A stretch of 44,940 nt of DNA, taken from assembly GCA_022450595.1 (NCBI GenBank), contig JAKUPT010000020.1, positions 1 to 44,940 of the forward strand, given 5' to 3'. Shown one piece after another: positions 1 to 7,541 of the stretch. The first letter of the stretch is position 1; each line of letters opens with the position of its first letter. Made by a program: the position numbers and the translations under genes. The stretch is from Bdellovibrionales bacterium (GTDB taxonomy: Bacteria; Bdellovibrionota; Bdellovibrionia; Bdellovibrionales; UBA1609). The notes beneath the pieces were generated by a model that saw only the letters and a list, made by a program, of their open reading frames with translations, did not search any database and was not told the origin of the DNA.

Positions 1-135
1 TTAATGAGTCTGGGGATTGGTATGGCCGTTTACAACAGTACTGCTAGCACAGAATTAAAAGCCATTATGATCTTTACGGGGCTTTGTGTGGGTATTTATA
101 TTGTCACAAGAAGGTCGAAAAAGGCCGAATATTAA
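1..135 (+). CDS. C-terminal end of a membrane protein (partial)
   Basis: The first reading frame is open from the window edge to a TAA at 133-135, giving the last 44 residues of a protein that starts outside the window. The tail contains one clear hydrophobic stretch (AIMIFTGLCVGIYIV) followed by a basic end (TRRSKKAEY), typical of a final membrane helix with a cytoplasmic tail. A shorter hydrophobic segment at the window edge (LMSLGIGMAV) could be part of the preceding helix. The arrangement resembles the end of a small permease, but the family cannot be named from this fragment. No convincing terminator follows it. Confidence 0.6.
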   Translation, partial: LMSLGIGMAVYNSTASTELKAIMIFTGLCVGIYIVTRRSKKAEY

Positions 136-153
136 ATTATAAAGACAAATATC

Positions 154-171
154 TGTGTAGCTCTTTACACA
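154..171. promoter_or_regulatory. Inverted repeat, candidate enhancer-binding site
   Basis: TGTGTA and TACACA form perfect 6-bp arms around a 6-bp spacer. The repeat is centred about 155 bp upstream of the start point expected from the sigma-54 promoter at 293-308. That is the usual distance for a sigma-54 activator (bEBP) binding site. The function is inferred from position and symmetry only. Confidence 0.35.
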
Positions 172-292
172 ATCTTTTCATCATTCCAAAAAGAAAGTTT
201 TACTCAATTTTATTAAACTGAGACTAAGTGCTCAACTGTTGTGACACTTTTTCTCAAACAACACACAAAAACAATTTGTTCGGGGAAGGGGT

Positions 293-308
293 TGGCATAA
301 CAGTTGCT
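293..308 (+). promoter_or_regulatory. Sigma-54 (-24/-12) promoter of hsp20
   Basis: The sequence TGGCATAACAGTTGCT carries GG and GC exactly 10 bp apart and matches the family consensus TGGCAC-N5-TTGCA/T at all but one core base. Transcription would start near 319-320, about 30 bp before the hsp20 start codon. A sigma-54 promoter implies dependence on an AAA+ activator, so hsp20 and the CBS gene behind it are probably switched on by a specific signal. Confidence 0.75.
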
Positions 309-348
309 CAAATAGTTTATGTTTTATTAACCAAAAAAGGAGTTTTAC

Positions 349-798
349 ATGAAAAAAAATGGAATGAGCCTAACTAACAGAGATTGGTCAAGACCTTTTG
401 GAGACATGTTTGATCAGTTTTTTACCTCAGACATGATGCCCACTCCAATGAAAAACAGAGAGGTGGACTTTAATTTTTCACCCAGTTGTGAAGTCAAAGA
501 AGACGAAAAAAATTACTATTTTAGAGTAGATATCCCTGGTGTTAAAAAAGAAGATATTAGCATTGATTACGAGAATCAAACTCTAACCATTCAGGCCGAG
601 CGCCAAGAGGAAAAGGAAGAGAAGTCAGAAAAACAATTTTTTTCAGAAATTTACTATGGCTCCTACTCTAGATCCTTTCACTTAGACAAACCCATTGATG
701 ATAATAAAATCGATGCTAAATATAAAGATGGAGTGTTAAGTTTAGAAATTCCTAAGCGTGAAAAAGAAAAAGAAAGACGAAGAATTCAAATTAACTAA
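349..798 (+). CDS. Small heat shock protein, Hsp20/alpha-crystallin family
   Basis: This 149-residue protein is an ATP-independent holdase chaperone that binds unfolding proteins in the cytoplasm. The alpha-crystallin domain spans about residues 45-140. It contains the typical first strand region (FRVDIPGVKKEDI), an internal YSRSFHL segment and the hallmark A-K-Y-K-D-G-V-L-S-L. The C-terminus ends in R-R-I-Q-I-N, which holds the I-x-I motif used for oligomer assembly. The ATG follows a clear AAGGAG ribosome site. A sigma-54 promoter lies directly upstream and a CBS-domain gene follows 38 bp downstream, probably in the same transcript. Confidence 0.93.
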   Translation: MKKNGMSLTNRDWSRPFGDMFDQFFTSDMMPTPMKNREVDFNFSPSCEVKEDEKNYYFRVDIPGVKKEDISIDYENQTLTIQAERQEEKEEKSEKQFFSEIYYGSYSRSFHLDKPIDDNKIDAKYKDGVLSLEIPKREKEKERRRIQIN

Positions 799-836
799 AA
801 GGCATTAGGAATTTTAGTTTTGGGTAAGGAGTAAAA

Positions 837-1238
837 ATGAGACCAATTTCTATTAAAGTTGAAGAGTTCACGACTGTGAACCCGATCACTGTGAGCCAAG
901 AGGACTCTTTGGATAAAGTTAAAACAATCATGATGGAAAAAGACATACGTCATTTACCTGTGATTGATCAAGGTCAACCTGTAGGAATCATCTCTCACCG
1001 AGATGTGAACTTAACCCACAGGTTTGATCTAAATTTTAAGTTAAAGGCTAAAGACATCATGACCGCCGACCCATACACGGTGAGTTTTGAAGCCAATCTT
1101 GATGATGTGGCCTTCGAAATGTCTAGAAATAAGTATGGCAGTGCTATTGTGATGGATAATAACGATGAGGTCTATGGAATCTTTACCTCAACAGATGCGC
1201 TTAACGCCTTGATTGAAGTTCTTAGAAAAGAAGCTTAG
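837..1238 (+). CDS. CBS-domain pair protein
   Basis: The 133-residue protein consists of two CBS motifs (about residues 10-60 and 72-128) and nothing else. Each repeat shows the usual signature: TVNPITVSQEDSL...HLPVIDQGQPVGIIS for the first and TADPYTVSFEANL...GSAIVMDNNDEVYGIF for the second. Tandem CBS modules bind adenosine nucleotides (AMP, ATP, SAM) and act as energy or ligand sensors. Free-standing pairs are common and their partners are usually unknown. A strong ribosome site (AAGGAG, 6 nt spacing) sets the start. Being 38 bp behind hsp20, it is likely part of the same sigma-54-controlled stress operon. Confidence 0.9.
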   Translation: MRPISIKVEEFTTVNPITVSQEDSLDKVKTIMMEKDIRHLPVIDQGQPVGIISHRDVNLTHRFDLNFKLKAKDIMTADPYTVSFEANLDDVAFEMSRNKYGSAIVMDNNDEVYGIFTSTDALNALIEVLRKEA

Positions 1239-1271
1239 TAATTAATCGTTATTGTGAGTAAAACCTTAAGA

Positions 1272-1652
1272 TTACGCAGCCCTAGCTTGAAAGATAAGCT
1301 CTTTCAAGTAGGGGAAGTTTACGGGTTTACTTATATAGTCACTGGCTCCTAAGGACTTTGCTTCATTAACATGAATATCATCACCATAGGCTGAAACCAT
1401 ATAGACATTTTGCCTTTGATTGATTTTTTTGATTTCTTTTAACAACTCAAATCCGTCCATATTGGGCATATTAATATCACTCAAAACTAAATCGACTTTT
1501 CCAGACAGTTCATTTTTAAGAGCCTTCAGTGCTTTCTCTCCTGAGTCGTAACAATAAAGCTCAACCTGTTGGTTTTTGATTTCTTTTCTAAACATTAGTT
1601 TATACAACAGTAGCGAGTCTTTTTCATCATCTACAACCATTAACCTAATCAT
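1272..1652 (-). CDS. Single-domain response regulator (CheY-like)
   Basis: The 126-residue protein is a receiver domain with no output domain. The acidic pair is D8-D9 (VVDDE), the phospho-acceptor is D59 (LSDINMPNMDG), the switch Ser is S87 and the conserved Lys-Pro pair is K109-P110. It is translationally coupled to the upstream kinase gene by an ATGA overlap, and AAGGAA precedes its ATG. The coupling makes it the probable final phospho-acceptor of the two kinases encoded just upstream, signalling by protein-protein contact. The target is not visible. Confidence 0.93.
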   Translation of the reverse strand: MIRLMVVDDEKDSLLLYKLMFRKEIKNQQVELYCYDSGEKALKALKNELSGKVDLVLSDINMPNMDGFELLKEIKKINQRQNVYMVSAYGDDIHVNEAKSLGASDYISKPVNFPYLKELIFQARAA

Positions 1653-3052
1653 GCAACGTTCCTTTTTTGTAGGTGGTTTAAGTAGGGTAAACGGAGAGTA
1701 AACTCAGTCCATTCACCGGGTTGACTTTTACAAATCATACTCCCTTGATGTTGATTTGTTATAATGTCATAACTAATTGATAACCCAAGTCCAGTCCCAA
1801 CACCTGTTGGTTTGGTGGTGTAAAATGGATCAAAAATATGTTTGAGTTTTTCATCACTTATGCCTTCTCCATTGTCTTTAATGATAACTTCAAAGGCATC
1901 CTCACAGTGTTTCGTATTTACTTCTAAACGTGGCTTAAAATCTTTTGCCTGTTTTGCTTTTTCACTCATTGAGTAGTAGGAGTTGCTCAAAATATTTATA
2001 AATACTCTTCCCATATCTTGAATAACAAAAGCGGAATCTTTAATTTCAGTATCTAAATTTAAAATATTTTGACAGTGAAAATTTGAATGTAGCGATCTTG
2101 CGCTCACGTAGGCCAAGTTTAGATATTTATTAATAATGTTATTAATGTTCTCAGTTTCATCAACAATTCCCTCACCCCGTGAGTGAATCAGCATGCTTTC
2201 AATAATTGAATTGGCTCTTGCGGCGTGCTCTTTTATTTTTTTGCTGGTGGTAAACATAAGCTCTGTAAGTTCATTTAAGTCTTCTTGATCTGTTGTAGTC
2301 TTAATGTTTTCATTTACCTCTTGAATAATATTTAATATTGAGTCTGAAAAGTTAGAGATAAAATGCAATGGATTTTTAAGCTCATGTGCAATGCCGGCAG
2401 TCATTGTTCCTAGTGAGGCCAACTTTTCTTGGTTTACTAGGGTTTCTTGCATGTTTTTTATTTCTTCAAGCTGTTGTTTGAGTTGCTCGGTTCTTTTTTC
2501 AACCATAGTCTCAAGCTTATTGCTATAGGCTTGATTTTCTTGATTCAATGCAAATTTAATAGTTTGAGACAGAGCAATTTGTTTTATGGCAGTGGGATCA
2601 AAAGGTTTAGGAACAAATAAAACTTTATCAGTGTGTCCAAGCTCTTTGGCAATCTCTTCCCAATTGTAATCTGAGAAAGCGGTGCAAATAACAAACTCAA
2701 GGTGGGGGTAGTCTTTTCGTAAAAGCTTTATAGTTTGAATGCCGTCAATGCCTGGTGGCATTCTCACATCCATAAATATCAAAGAATAAGGGGCATTTTG
2801 AGTTTCGGCCTCGACCACCTTTAGCATGGCCTCTTCACCTTGTTTTGCAAAATGAAGCTCATACTCAACCGAGTCATTATTAGCTTGTGTGTTTTCACTC
2901 TGGTCACCATCAATTTCATTAATTAATGAGGATAGCTTACTTGATAGCTCACGCTTTTCCTGCTGAGCTTCAGAAAACCCAAGGGTGAATCGAAAGTCAT
3001 CATGGATAGACTCATTATCATCACAGATAAGAATTTTAGGCTTAGTACTCAT
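1649..3052 (-). CDS. Hybrid histidine kinase with N-terminal receiver domain
   Basis: The 467-residue cytoplasmic protein has no membrane segment. An N-terminal receiver (residues 5-160; D11-D12, phospho-acceptor D95 in FMDVRMPPGIDG, K149-P150) is followed by a coiled coil (about 175-210). Next come a HisKA domain with H223 (GIAHELKNPL) and an HATPase domain with N-box near 353-357, G1 box DNGEG (393-397), F box DPFYTT and G2 box GTGLGL (419-424). The receiver is unusual: about 40 extra polar residues (roughly 28-65) lie between the acidic pair and the phospho-acceptor strand. The gene sits one base after a PAS kinase gene and overlaps a lone receiver gene, suggesting a phosphorelay. Confidence 0.93.
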   Translation of the reverse strand: MSTKPKILICDDNESIHDDFRFTLGFSEAQQEKRELSSKLSSLINEIDGDQSENTQANNDSVEYELHFAKQGEEAMLKVVEAETQNAPYSLIFMDVRMPPGIDGIQTIKLLRKDYPHLEFVICTAFSDYNWEEIAKELGHTDKVLFVPKPFDPTAIKQIALSQTIKFALNQENQAYSNKLETMVEKRTEQLKQQLEEIKNMQETLVNQEKLASLGTMTAGIAHELKNPLHFISNFSDSILNIIQEVNENIKTTTDQEDLNELTELMFTTSKKIKEHAARANSIIESMLIHSRGEGIVDETENINNIINKYLNLAYVSARSLHSNFHCQNILNLDTEIKDSAFVIQDMGRVFINILSNSYYSMSEKAKQAKDFKPRLEVNTKHCEDAFEVIIKDNGEGISDEKLKHIFDPFYTTKPTGVGTGLGLSISYDIITNQHQGSMICKSQPGEWTEFTLRLPYLNHLQKRNVA

Positions 3053-3053
3053 C

Positions 3054-4637
3054 TTAAGCCGCCCTCTTTTTAGTCTTTCTAGATTGCAGTCTAAGTGGCA
3101 GTTTTAATATAAAAGTGGCACCTTTATTAAGGCCCTCACTTTTAACCGTAATTTCTCCATTCATTTCTTCAAGATATTTTTTGCAGGTGGCAAGGCCAAA
3201 TCCATGTCCAGAGGACTTTGTGGTATAACCATAGTTAAAGACTTTTTTTATGTTATCTTTACTAATGCCATATCCGTTATCGGTGACTTCAATGTAGGCA
3301 TAAAAATCATCATTATGAAGTTTGACTCTCATCTCTCTGTGATCGATGGGTTTAGAGTTCATGGCCTCTTTTGAGTTTTTGATCAGGTTTAGTAATGTAT
3401 GAAACAAATGACTTTTTTGTCCAAACGCAGCGATTTTTGATTTTGTATCATAGTTTTTAACAATTTTAACTGAGTGTCTTTGCAGGCCAATACTTTCTAC
3501 AGTGAAGACATCTTCTAAAAAATCATTCAAAGTGATTTTTTCTAAATTGTCAGAATAGCTAGCGAAGCTTTGCTGTGATTCAATAATTTTTTGTATACCT
3601 TCGCACACATTAAAGAGTCTTTGTAATTGAATTTTAATCTCTGAATGTTCCATTTTATAAAGCTTTTCAAGTTCTATAAAAATTTCCGGCAAATTATTCT
3701 TCAAAGTTTCCATATCAGTGTTGCCGTTTAGTTTATCTACAACTAATTGGTGCTGTTTTAGACTTGAACCGTCTAAAACCTTTTCTATTTCTTTTAACGA
3801 CACAAATAAATGCGATAAAGCGTTACCAGTGTTATGTAAGATTCCGTTTGTAAGCTGTGAGCCCTCTGCTAATTGTGTCAGGCGTATTAAGTTTTCAGTG
3901 TTTGCACTTAAGTTATTCACGGCTTTAATCTCAGGTGAGACATCTTTTAAAGTTAAAGCATAGCCCATAAAACCCAATTCATCGGCCCATATGGGGCGCA
4001 AATGAACATGAATGTGTTGTTGGTTTCTTTTATAAGTTTTAGAAAACAAATCTTGAGCGGATTCAGATTTTTTGAAGAGAGCCTGCTTAATATCTGTGTA
4101 TTCTTCAATGTCTAAAATATCAGTGATTTTAAACTCTTCAATTTCTTTGTATTCACAAAGTTTCTCATTTTGTGTGAGAGCAATCATAAGCTCGCAGGCG
4201 TATTGGTTAAATTGTCTGACTTTTAACTCTTTATCAATTAAAAGTAGCCCATCTTTAGAGCTTTCAATAATCGGTTTTAAAAAAGACTGTTTCCAGTAAA
4301 GTTCAATAAGCTTTTCTTTTTCTGGTAACTTTGGGGTTAAGCAGGCAATAATATGATCGCCCTCGGATTTTATATGAAACAAAGTATGAACAGTTTGTTC
4401 GCCAACAATAAAATCAGTCATAAATTCATAAGTTAAATCTTCATTAAAACTCTTTTTCAAGAGTTCAAGCACATACTCTTTGTTATCTTCAGCAATTAAG
4501 TTTTCAAGAGCTTTTCCAAGCAATTGTTTTTTATCAAATCCAAATGAACGTAAAGCAGAATCATTCACATCCACTATGTTTTGATTTTTATCTAATAATA
4601 TAATATTTGTTGGTATGCTATTCAGTTTCCGCTGCAT
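3054..4637 (-). CDS. PAS-domain sensor histidine kinase (HNxGN-type H-box)
   Basis: I place the start at ATG 4637, where GAGGAAG lies just upstream; an in-frame GTG at 4649 has no ribosome site. The 527-residue protein lacks membrane helices. It has two PAS-like regions (about 5-105 and 115-235, the first with ILLDKNQNIVDVND). Next is a non-standard H-box in which H268 sits in GILHNTGNALSHL, a variant found in some delta-proteobacterial and planctomycete kinases. The HATPase domain has N-box NLIKNSKEAM, G1 box DNGYG and G2 box GHGFGL. It is first in a tight minus-strand set with the receiver-kinase and response regulator, probably one signalling pathway responding to a cytoplasmic cue. Confidence 0.9.
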   Translation of the reverse strand: MQRKLNSIPTNIILLDKNQNIVDVNDSALRSFGFDKKQLLGKALENLIAEDNKEYVLELLKKSFNEDLTYEFMTDFIVGEQTVHTLFHIKSEGDHIIACLTPKLPEKEKLIELYWKQSFLKPIIESSKDGLLLIDKELKVRQFNQYACELMIALTQNEKLCEYKEIEEFKITDILDIEEYTDIKQALFKKSESAQDLFSKTYKRNQQHIHVHLRPIWADELGFMGYALTLKDVSPEIKAVNNLSANTENLIRLTQLAEGSQLTNGILHNTGNALSHLFVSLKEIEKVLDGSSLKQHQLVVDKLNGNTDMETLKNNLPEIFIELEKLYKMEHSEIKIQLQRLFNVCEGIQKIIESQQSFASYSDNLEKITLNDFLEDVFTVESIGLQRHSVKIVKNYDTKSKIAAFGQKSHLFHTLLNLIKNSKEAMNSKPIDHREMRVKLHNDDFYAYIEVTDNGYGISKDNIKKVFNYGYTTKSSGHGFGLATCKKYLEEMNGEITVKSEGLNKGATFILKLPLRLQSRKTKKRAA

Positions 4638-4669
4638 TCTTCCTCGCACTAACAGTCTAGTTTTTAGCC

Positions 4670-4879
4670 CTATAAATAATTATCGGTGTGAATTAAAAAA
4701 ACAATAGACTCAGATTGAGAAATTTTAAAATATTTTGACATTTTCTCGCTAATTTTGAGTGAATACGAGTCATATTCAGGTTTGTTTGTTAACTTACTGT
4801 TAAGTCTTATATCAGGACAACTGTAAACAAGTCTTGATGAGAATTTTAATCCCTTAATTTTATTAAAATTTGCTGGCAC
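4670..4879 (-). CDS. Doubtful small ORF between phosphatase and kinase genes
   Basis: A 69-codon frame begins at a GTG inside the end of the phosphatase gene, with AGAGGA just upstream, and ends 32 bp before the PAS-kinase start. The predicted product has no recognisable domain. It contains one cysteine in a VYSCPDIRLN segment and a mildly amphipathic C-terminal half (ISEKMSKYFKI). The frame fills a gap that is otherwise long for this gene set and could be translationally coupled to the phosphatase. It could equally be a chance reading frame. Confidence 0.25.
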   Translation of the reverse strand: MPANFNKIKGLKFSSRLVYSCPDIRLNSKLTNKPEYDSYSLKISEKMSKYFKISQSESIVFLIHTDNYL

Positions 4880-5310
4880 CCATCCTCTATAATATCCATA
4901 ACCAGCTCAAAACCTTCAGCGCCTCCGCTGTAAGGATCAGGCACTTCGCTCACTTCATGAATCTTGCACCAATCAGTAAAGCGTTGAACTTTGGCCTTTA
5001 ACTCTTCTTGAGGGGCCAACCGAAGTACATTATTGTAGTTAGACTGATCCATGGTTAAAATAAGATCAAATTTCTTAAAGTCATCCATTGGGTCAAATCG
5101 CCGAGCCAAAGAATTTAGCTCATAACCCCTTAGCCGGGCATGATCTTTCATACGCATATCAGCCATATCGCCGACGTGGTAGGCTGAAGTCCCTGCAGAA
5201 TCAACAAGTACATTTGTTATTCCATGCTTTTTAAGTAGGGTGGTCATTACACCTTCAGCAGCAGGTGATCTACAAATGTTTCCTAAACATACAAACAGTA
5301 TACTTTTCAT
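4846..5310 (-). CDS. Low-molecular-weight protein tyrosine phosphatase
   Basis: The 154-residue protein matches the LMW-PTP family along its full length. The active-site P-loop C-x5-R-S is C8-LGNIC-R14-S15 near the N-terminus, and the general-acid loop is the DPYSGG motif near residue 125. Enzymes of this family dephosphorylate phosphotyrosine, often on bacterial tyrosine kinases of polysaccharide export. The related arsenate reductases share this fold. No kinase or polysaccharide gene is nearby, so the substrate is unknown. It is transcribed divergently from the nitroreductase gene and may lead the minus-strand signalling gene set. Confidence 0.92.
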   Translation of the reverse strand: MKSILFVCLGNICRSPAAEGVMTTLLKKHGITNVLVDSAGTSAYHVGDMADMRMKDHARLRGYELNSLARRFDPMDDFKKFDLILTMDQSNYNNVLRLAPQEELKAKVQRFTDWCKIHEVSEVPDPYSGGAEGFELVMDIIEDGCQQILIKLRD

Positions 5311-5327
5311 TTTTTTTATGAACCTTT

Positions 5328-5340
5328 ATTTGTTACAAAT
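5328..5340. promoter_or_regulatory. Short palindrome in divergent intergenic region
   Basis: ATTTGT and ACAAAT form perfect 6-bp arms around one base. The site lies between the divergent phosphatase and nitroreductase genes, where a shared operator would be expected. A+T-rich palindromes of this size can arise by chance. Confidence 0.2.
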
Positions 5341-5390
5341 CCTGTGTTTATGATAATTTCAACTGGCTACTTTTAAAAGGATTATTTAGT

Positions 5391-5942
5391 TTGAATATTG
5401 AAGAACTCATAAAAAACCGTCGAACCGCACAACAGTTTAAAAAAGATCCCATTGACTTTAACCTTGTTCATAAAGCCATTGAGCTTATGGCCTATGCACC
5501 TAACCACAAGCACACCTTCCCTTGGGGAGCATACAGGTTGAGTTCTGAGGAAAAAAATATTTTGATCAATCTTCTGGTTGAAAAAAAATTAAAGAAAGTT
5601 TCAAACCCAACCCCAGTTCAAGTATCGGCTGTTCGCCAAAACTTTGAAAATATTCCTGAGATGGTGGCACTGCTGCAAAAAAAACAAGAAGATGCATTTA
5701 CCCAAAAAGAGGACTACGCAAGTCTTGCCTGTGGAGTTCAGATTTTAAGTCTCTATTTGTGGCAACATGACATAGCTTGTAAGTGGAGCACCACCGGAAT
5801 GATGAACAACGAAAGCTTTAAACAGGCCACTCAAATTGACTGGAATCAGTGGGATATTGAGGGCCTTGTTTTTATTGGAAAAGCAGCGAGAATCCCTCAA
5901 AGGCCAGAGCGCCCAAGGGTTCTGATTAATGAGACGACTTGA
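5391..5942 (+). CDS. Nitroreductase family protein
   Basis: The 183-residue protein starts at a TTG preceded by AAAAGGA. The N-terminal NIEELIKNRRTAQQF matches the phosphate-binding R-R-S/T start of FMN-dependent nitroreductases. The SLACGVQILSLYLWQ helix and the late GLVFIGKA segment match the rest of the fold. Such proteins are dimeric flavoenzymes that use NAD(P)H to reduce nitro groups, quinones or enones. The natural substrate cannot be told from sequence. The 3' end overlaps the convergent hypothetical gene by 17 bp. Confidence 0.85.
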   Translation: MNIEELIKNRRTAQQFKKDPIDFNLVHKAIELMAYAPNHKHTFPWGAYRLSSEEKNILINLLVEKKLKKVSNPTPVQVSAVRQNFENIPEMVALLQKKQEDAFTQKEDYASLACGVQILSLYLWQHDIACKWSTTGMMNNESFKQATQIDWNQWDIEGLVFIGKAARIPQRPERPRVLINETT

Positions 5943-6321
5943 TTTGATTTAAATTTTCAATACGTTGATCAAGCTCTGTAAAGGGTGGTTTAATTTCCTC
6001 AATTTGTGCTCTGAAAAGTTTCATAAGAGTTTTTAGTGATCGGCCTTTTTCAGGCCAGGTCAGTAAAGCTTCAATGGCTGGAACATATTTAAAAATCAAT
6101 CGCTTTCCTGCGTAGTCAAACTCATAGCTCCATTTTGGCAAAGCCTTTATTTGCCGCACAAGACTCGGAGGAGCCTCATCTAAACTTATGCAAAGGGAGC
6201 TTTTATCTATTGTTGCCAGTAGGCTTTTGTTCATCCACTTTAAATAAATTCCAACTCTTGGCAGGCTGATCCAAGATTTTGGTGTGTACTTAGAATGAAT
6301 TAGCTTTAGTTCTATCCCCAT
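5926..6321 (-). CDS. Hypothetical protein, 131 residues
   Basis: No family is recognised. I choose ATG 6321 because longer versions would run into the divergent esterase gene, although no good ribosome site precedes it. The product has no signal peptide or membrane segment. It is rich in Lys, Leu and Trp (KSWISLPRVGIYLKW, LPKWSYEFDYAGKRL), suggesting a small beta-rich N-terminal part, and ends in a helical region (about 95-131). It overlaps the nitroreductase gene tail to tail and is divergent from the esterase gene with a 46-bp gap. Confidence 0.55.
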   Translation of the reverse strand: MGIELKLIHSKYTPKSWISLPRVGIYLKWMNKSLLATIDKSSLCISLDEAPPSLVRQIKALPKWSYEFDYAGKRLIFKYVPAIEALLTWPEKGRSLKTLMKLFRAQIEEIKPPFTELDQRIENLNQIKSSH

Positions 6322-6367
6322 AAATATGATATAACTGAACCCCTTTATAATGAAAAGGAGTTTATCA

Positions 6368-7045
6368 GTGAGCCTGAAAAAGCTTAAAAGTTTAGAGTAT
6401 GTAGAGGCGGGAGTCTTGGGAGCCAAAACAGCCATTGTTTTATTCCACGGTTATGGGGCCAATTGTCATGATCTTTTAGGACTTTCTGAGTTTATCAAGC
6501 CCCATGGTGGCGCTCATTTTTATTTTCCAAATGGAATTTTAAATGTTCCCTTAGGGCCCTTTGCCTCAGGGCGGGCATGGTTTCCCATTGATATGCAGGC
6601 ATTGGATCGATTGATGCAAAAAGGAGAGTTTAGAAACTTTCAAGCGCATCGTCCGGATGGTCTTCAAAAAGCCCATGATATGGCCCATGAATTTTTAAAT
6701 GAAATTAATAAAAATCACGATCAAGTGATTGTTGGAGGCTTTAGCCAAGGGGCGATGCTTTCAACGGATCTGGTTCTTGCTCAATCTATTCTCGTTCAGC
6801 ATTTACTTATTTTATCGGGAGCCTACTTAAATAAGGATCTATGGTTAGAGCTGGCTGAAAAACTAGCTCCTATTTCCTTCTTTCAAAGCCATGGTGAAAA
6901 TGATCCCATACTGCCTTTTGAGGGAGCTCAGGCCTTGTATGAAGATTTAACCAAATCAGGCCATCATGGAGTGTTCTCAGGCTTTAAAGGGGGACATGAG
7001 ATACCCTATAAGGCGCTTACAGATCTATCAAACTTTCTTAAGTGA
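6368..7045 (+). CDS. Carboxylesterase/phospholipase family alpha/beta hydrolase
   Basis: The start is GTG 6368, because AAGGAG lies 8 nt before it; an in-frame ATG at 6350 would place that ribosome site inside the gene. The 225-residue protein has the alpha/beta-hydrolase oxyanion motif HGYGAN (27-32), nucleophile S126 in GGFSQGAM, D179 in GENDPILP and H210 in KGGHEIP. These match the prokaryotic acyl-protein-thioesterase-like carboxylesterase group (YpfH/Pfam Abhydrolase_2). It has no signal peptide, so it acts in the cytoplasm on small esters or lysophospholipids. It is followed 66 bp later by the MerC-like gene. Confidence 0.9.
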   Translation: MSLKKLKSLEYVEAGVLGAKTAIVLFHGYGANCHDLLGLSEFIKPHGGAHFYFPNGILNVPLGPFASGRAWFPIDMQALDRLMQKGEFRNFQAHRPDGLQKAHDMAHEFLNEINKNHDQVIVGGFSQGAMLSTDLVLAQSILVQHLLILSGAYLNKDLWLELAEKLAPISFFQSHGENDPILPFEGAQALYEDLTKSGHHGVFSGFKGGHEIPYKALTDLSNFLK

Positions 7046-7111
7046 TAAAAACTCTAAGACGGGCAGTTCTGGTTGACGCAGAGTTTATCATAAAGCATAA
7101 GCATAACCCAT

Positions 7112-7540
7112 ATGGGCAAAGCTAAAGCTAAGAAAAAATTTAAATTCACATGGGATGGAGTTGGAATGGCTCTGTCAGGTATTTGTATTCTCCATTGTAT
7201 TTTATTGCCTGTTTTTTTAATCGGTTTTCCCGCGATCACGGGCTTTATCCCAATTTCTGAAGATCTAACTCATAGTATTTTATTGTTATTTTTAATACCG
7301 ACGGCTCTTTTTGCTGTCTACTCGGGCTATAAAATGCATCAGCAAAAAAAGCCTCTGATTTTAATGATGATAGGCCTTATCATTGTTTTAATTGGAACCT
7401 TATTTATCCATGAGTTTGTGGATCATCATTGGGAGCCCATTGTGGTGACCATTGGCAGTTTGATCATCGTTCGAGCACATTTTTTAAACCGCCATCACTG
7501 CAAGCGCTGTGAGCACGATGAGCATGACTGTATCTGGTAA
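7112..7540 (+). CDS. MerC-domain integral membrane protein
   Basis: The 142-residue protein has about four membrane helices (roughly 19-42, 53-69, 77-96, 102-117). The first helix carries the C-I-L-H-C pair preceded by a GxxxAxxGI pattern, as in MerC-type proteins. The C-terminus is rich in His and Cys (HHCKRCEHDEHDC), which suggests metal binding. Canonical MerC moves Hg(II) across the membrane, but many chromosomal relatives stand alone without mer genes and are probably linked to other metals such as zinc. No merR, merA or Zur-like site is evident here. Confidence 0.8.
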   Translation: MGKAKAKKKFKFTWDGVGMALSGICILHCILLPVFLIGFPAITGFIPISEDLTHSILLLFLIPTALFAVYSGYKMHQQKKPLILMMIGLIIVLIGTLFIHEFVDHHWEPIVVTIGSLIIVRAHFLNRHHCKRCEHDEHDCIW

Positions 7541-7541
7541 T

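Noticed and set aside
7073-7101. TTGACG-17-CATAAG promoter before the MerC-like gene
   Set aside because: The implied start is only a few bases before the ATG, leaving almost no leader, and the -10 is weak.
7112-7540. Mercury-resistance operon
   Set aside because: Only a MerC-like gene is present; no merR, merT, merP or merA and no mer-type operator are visible.
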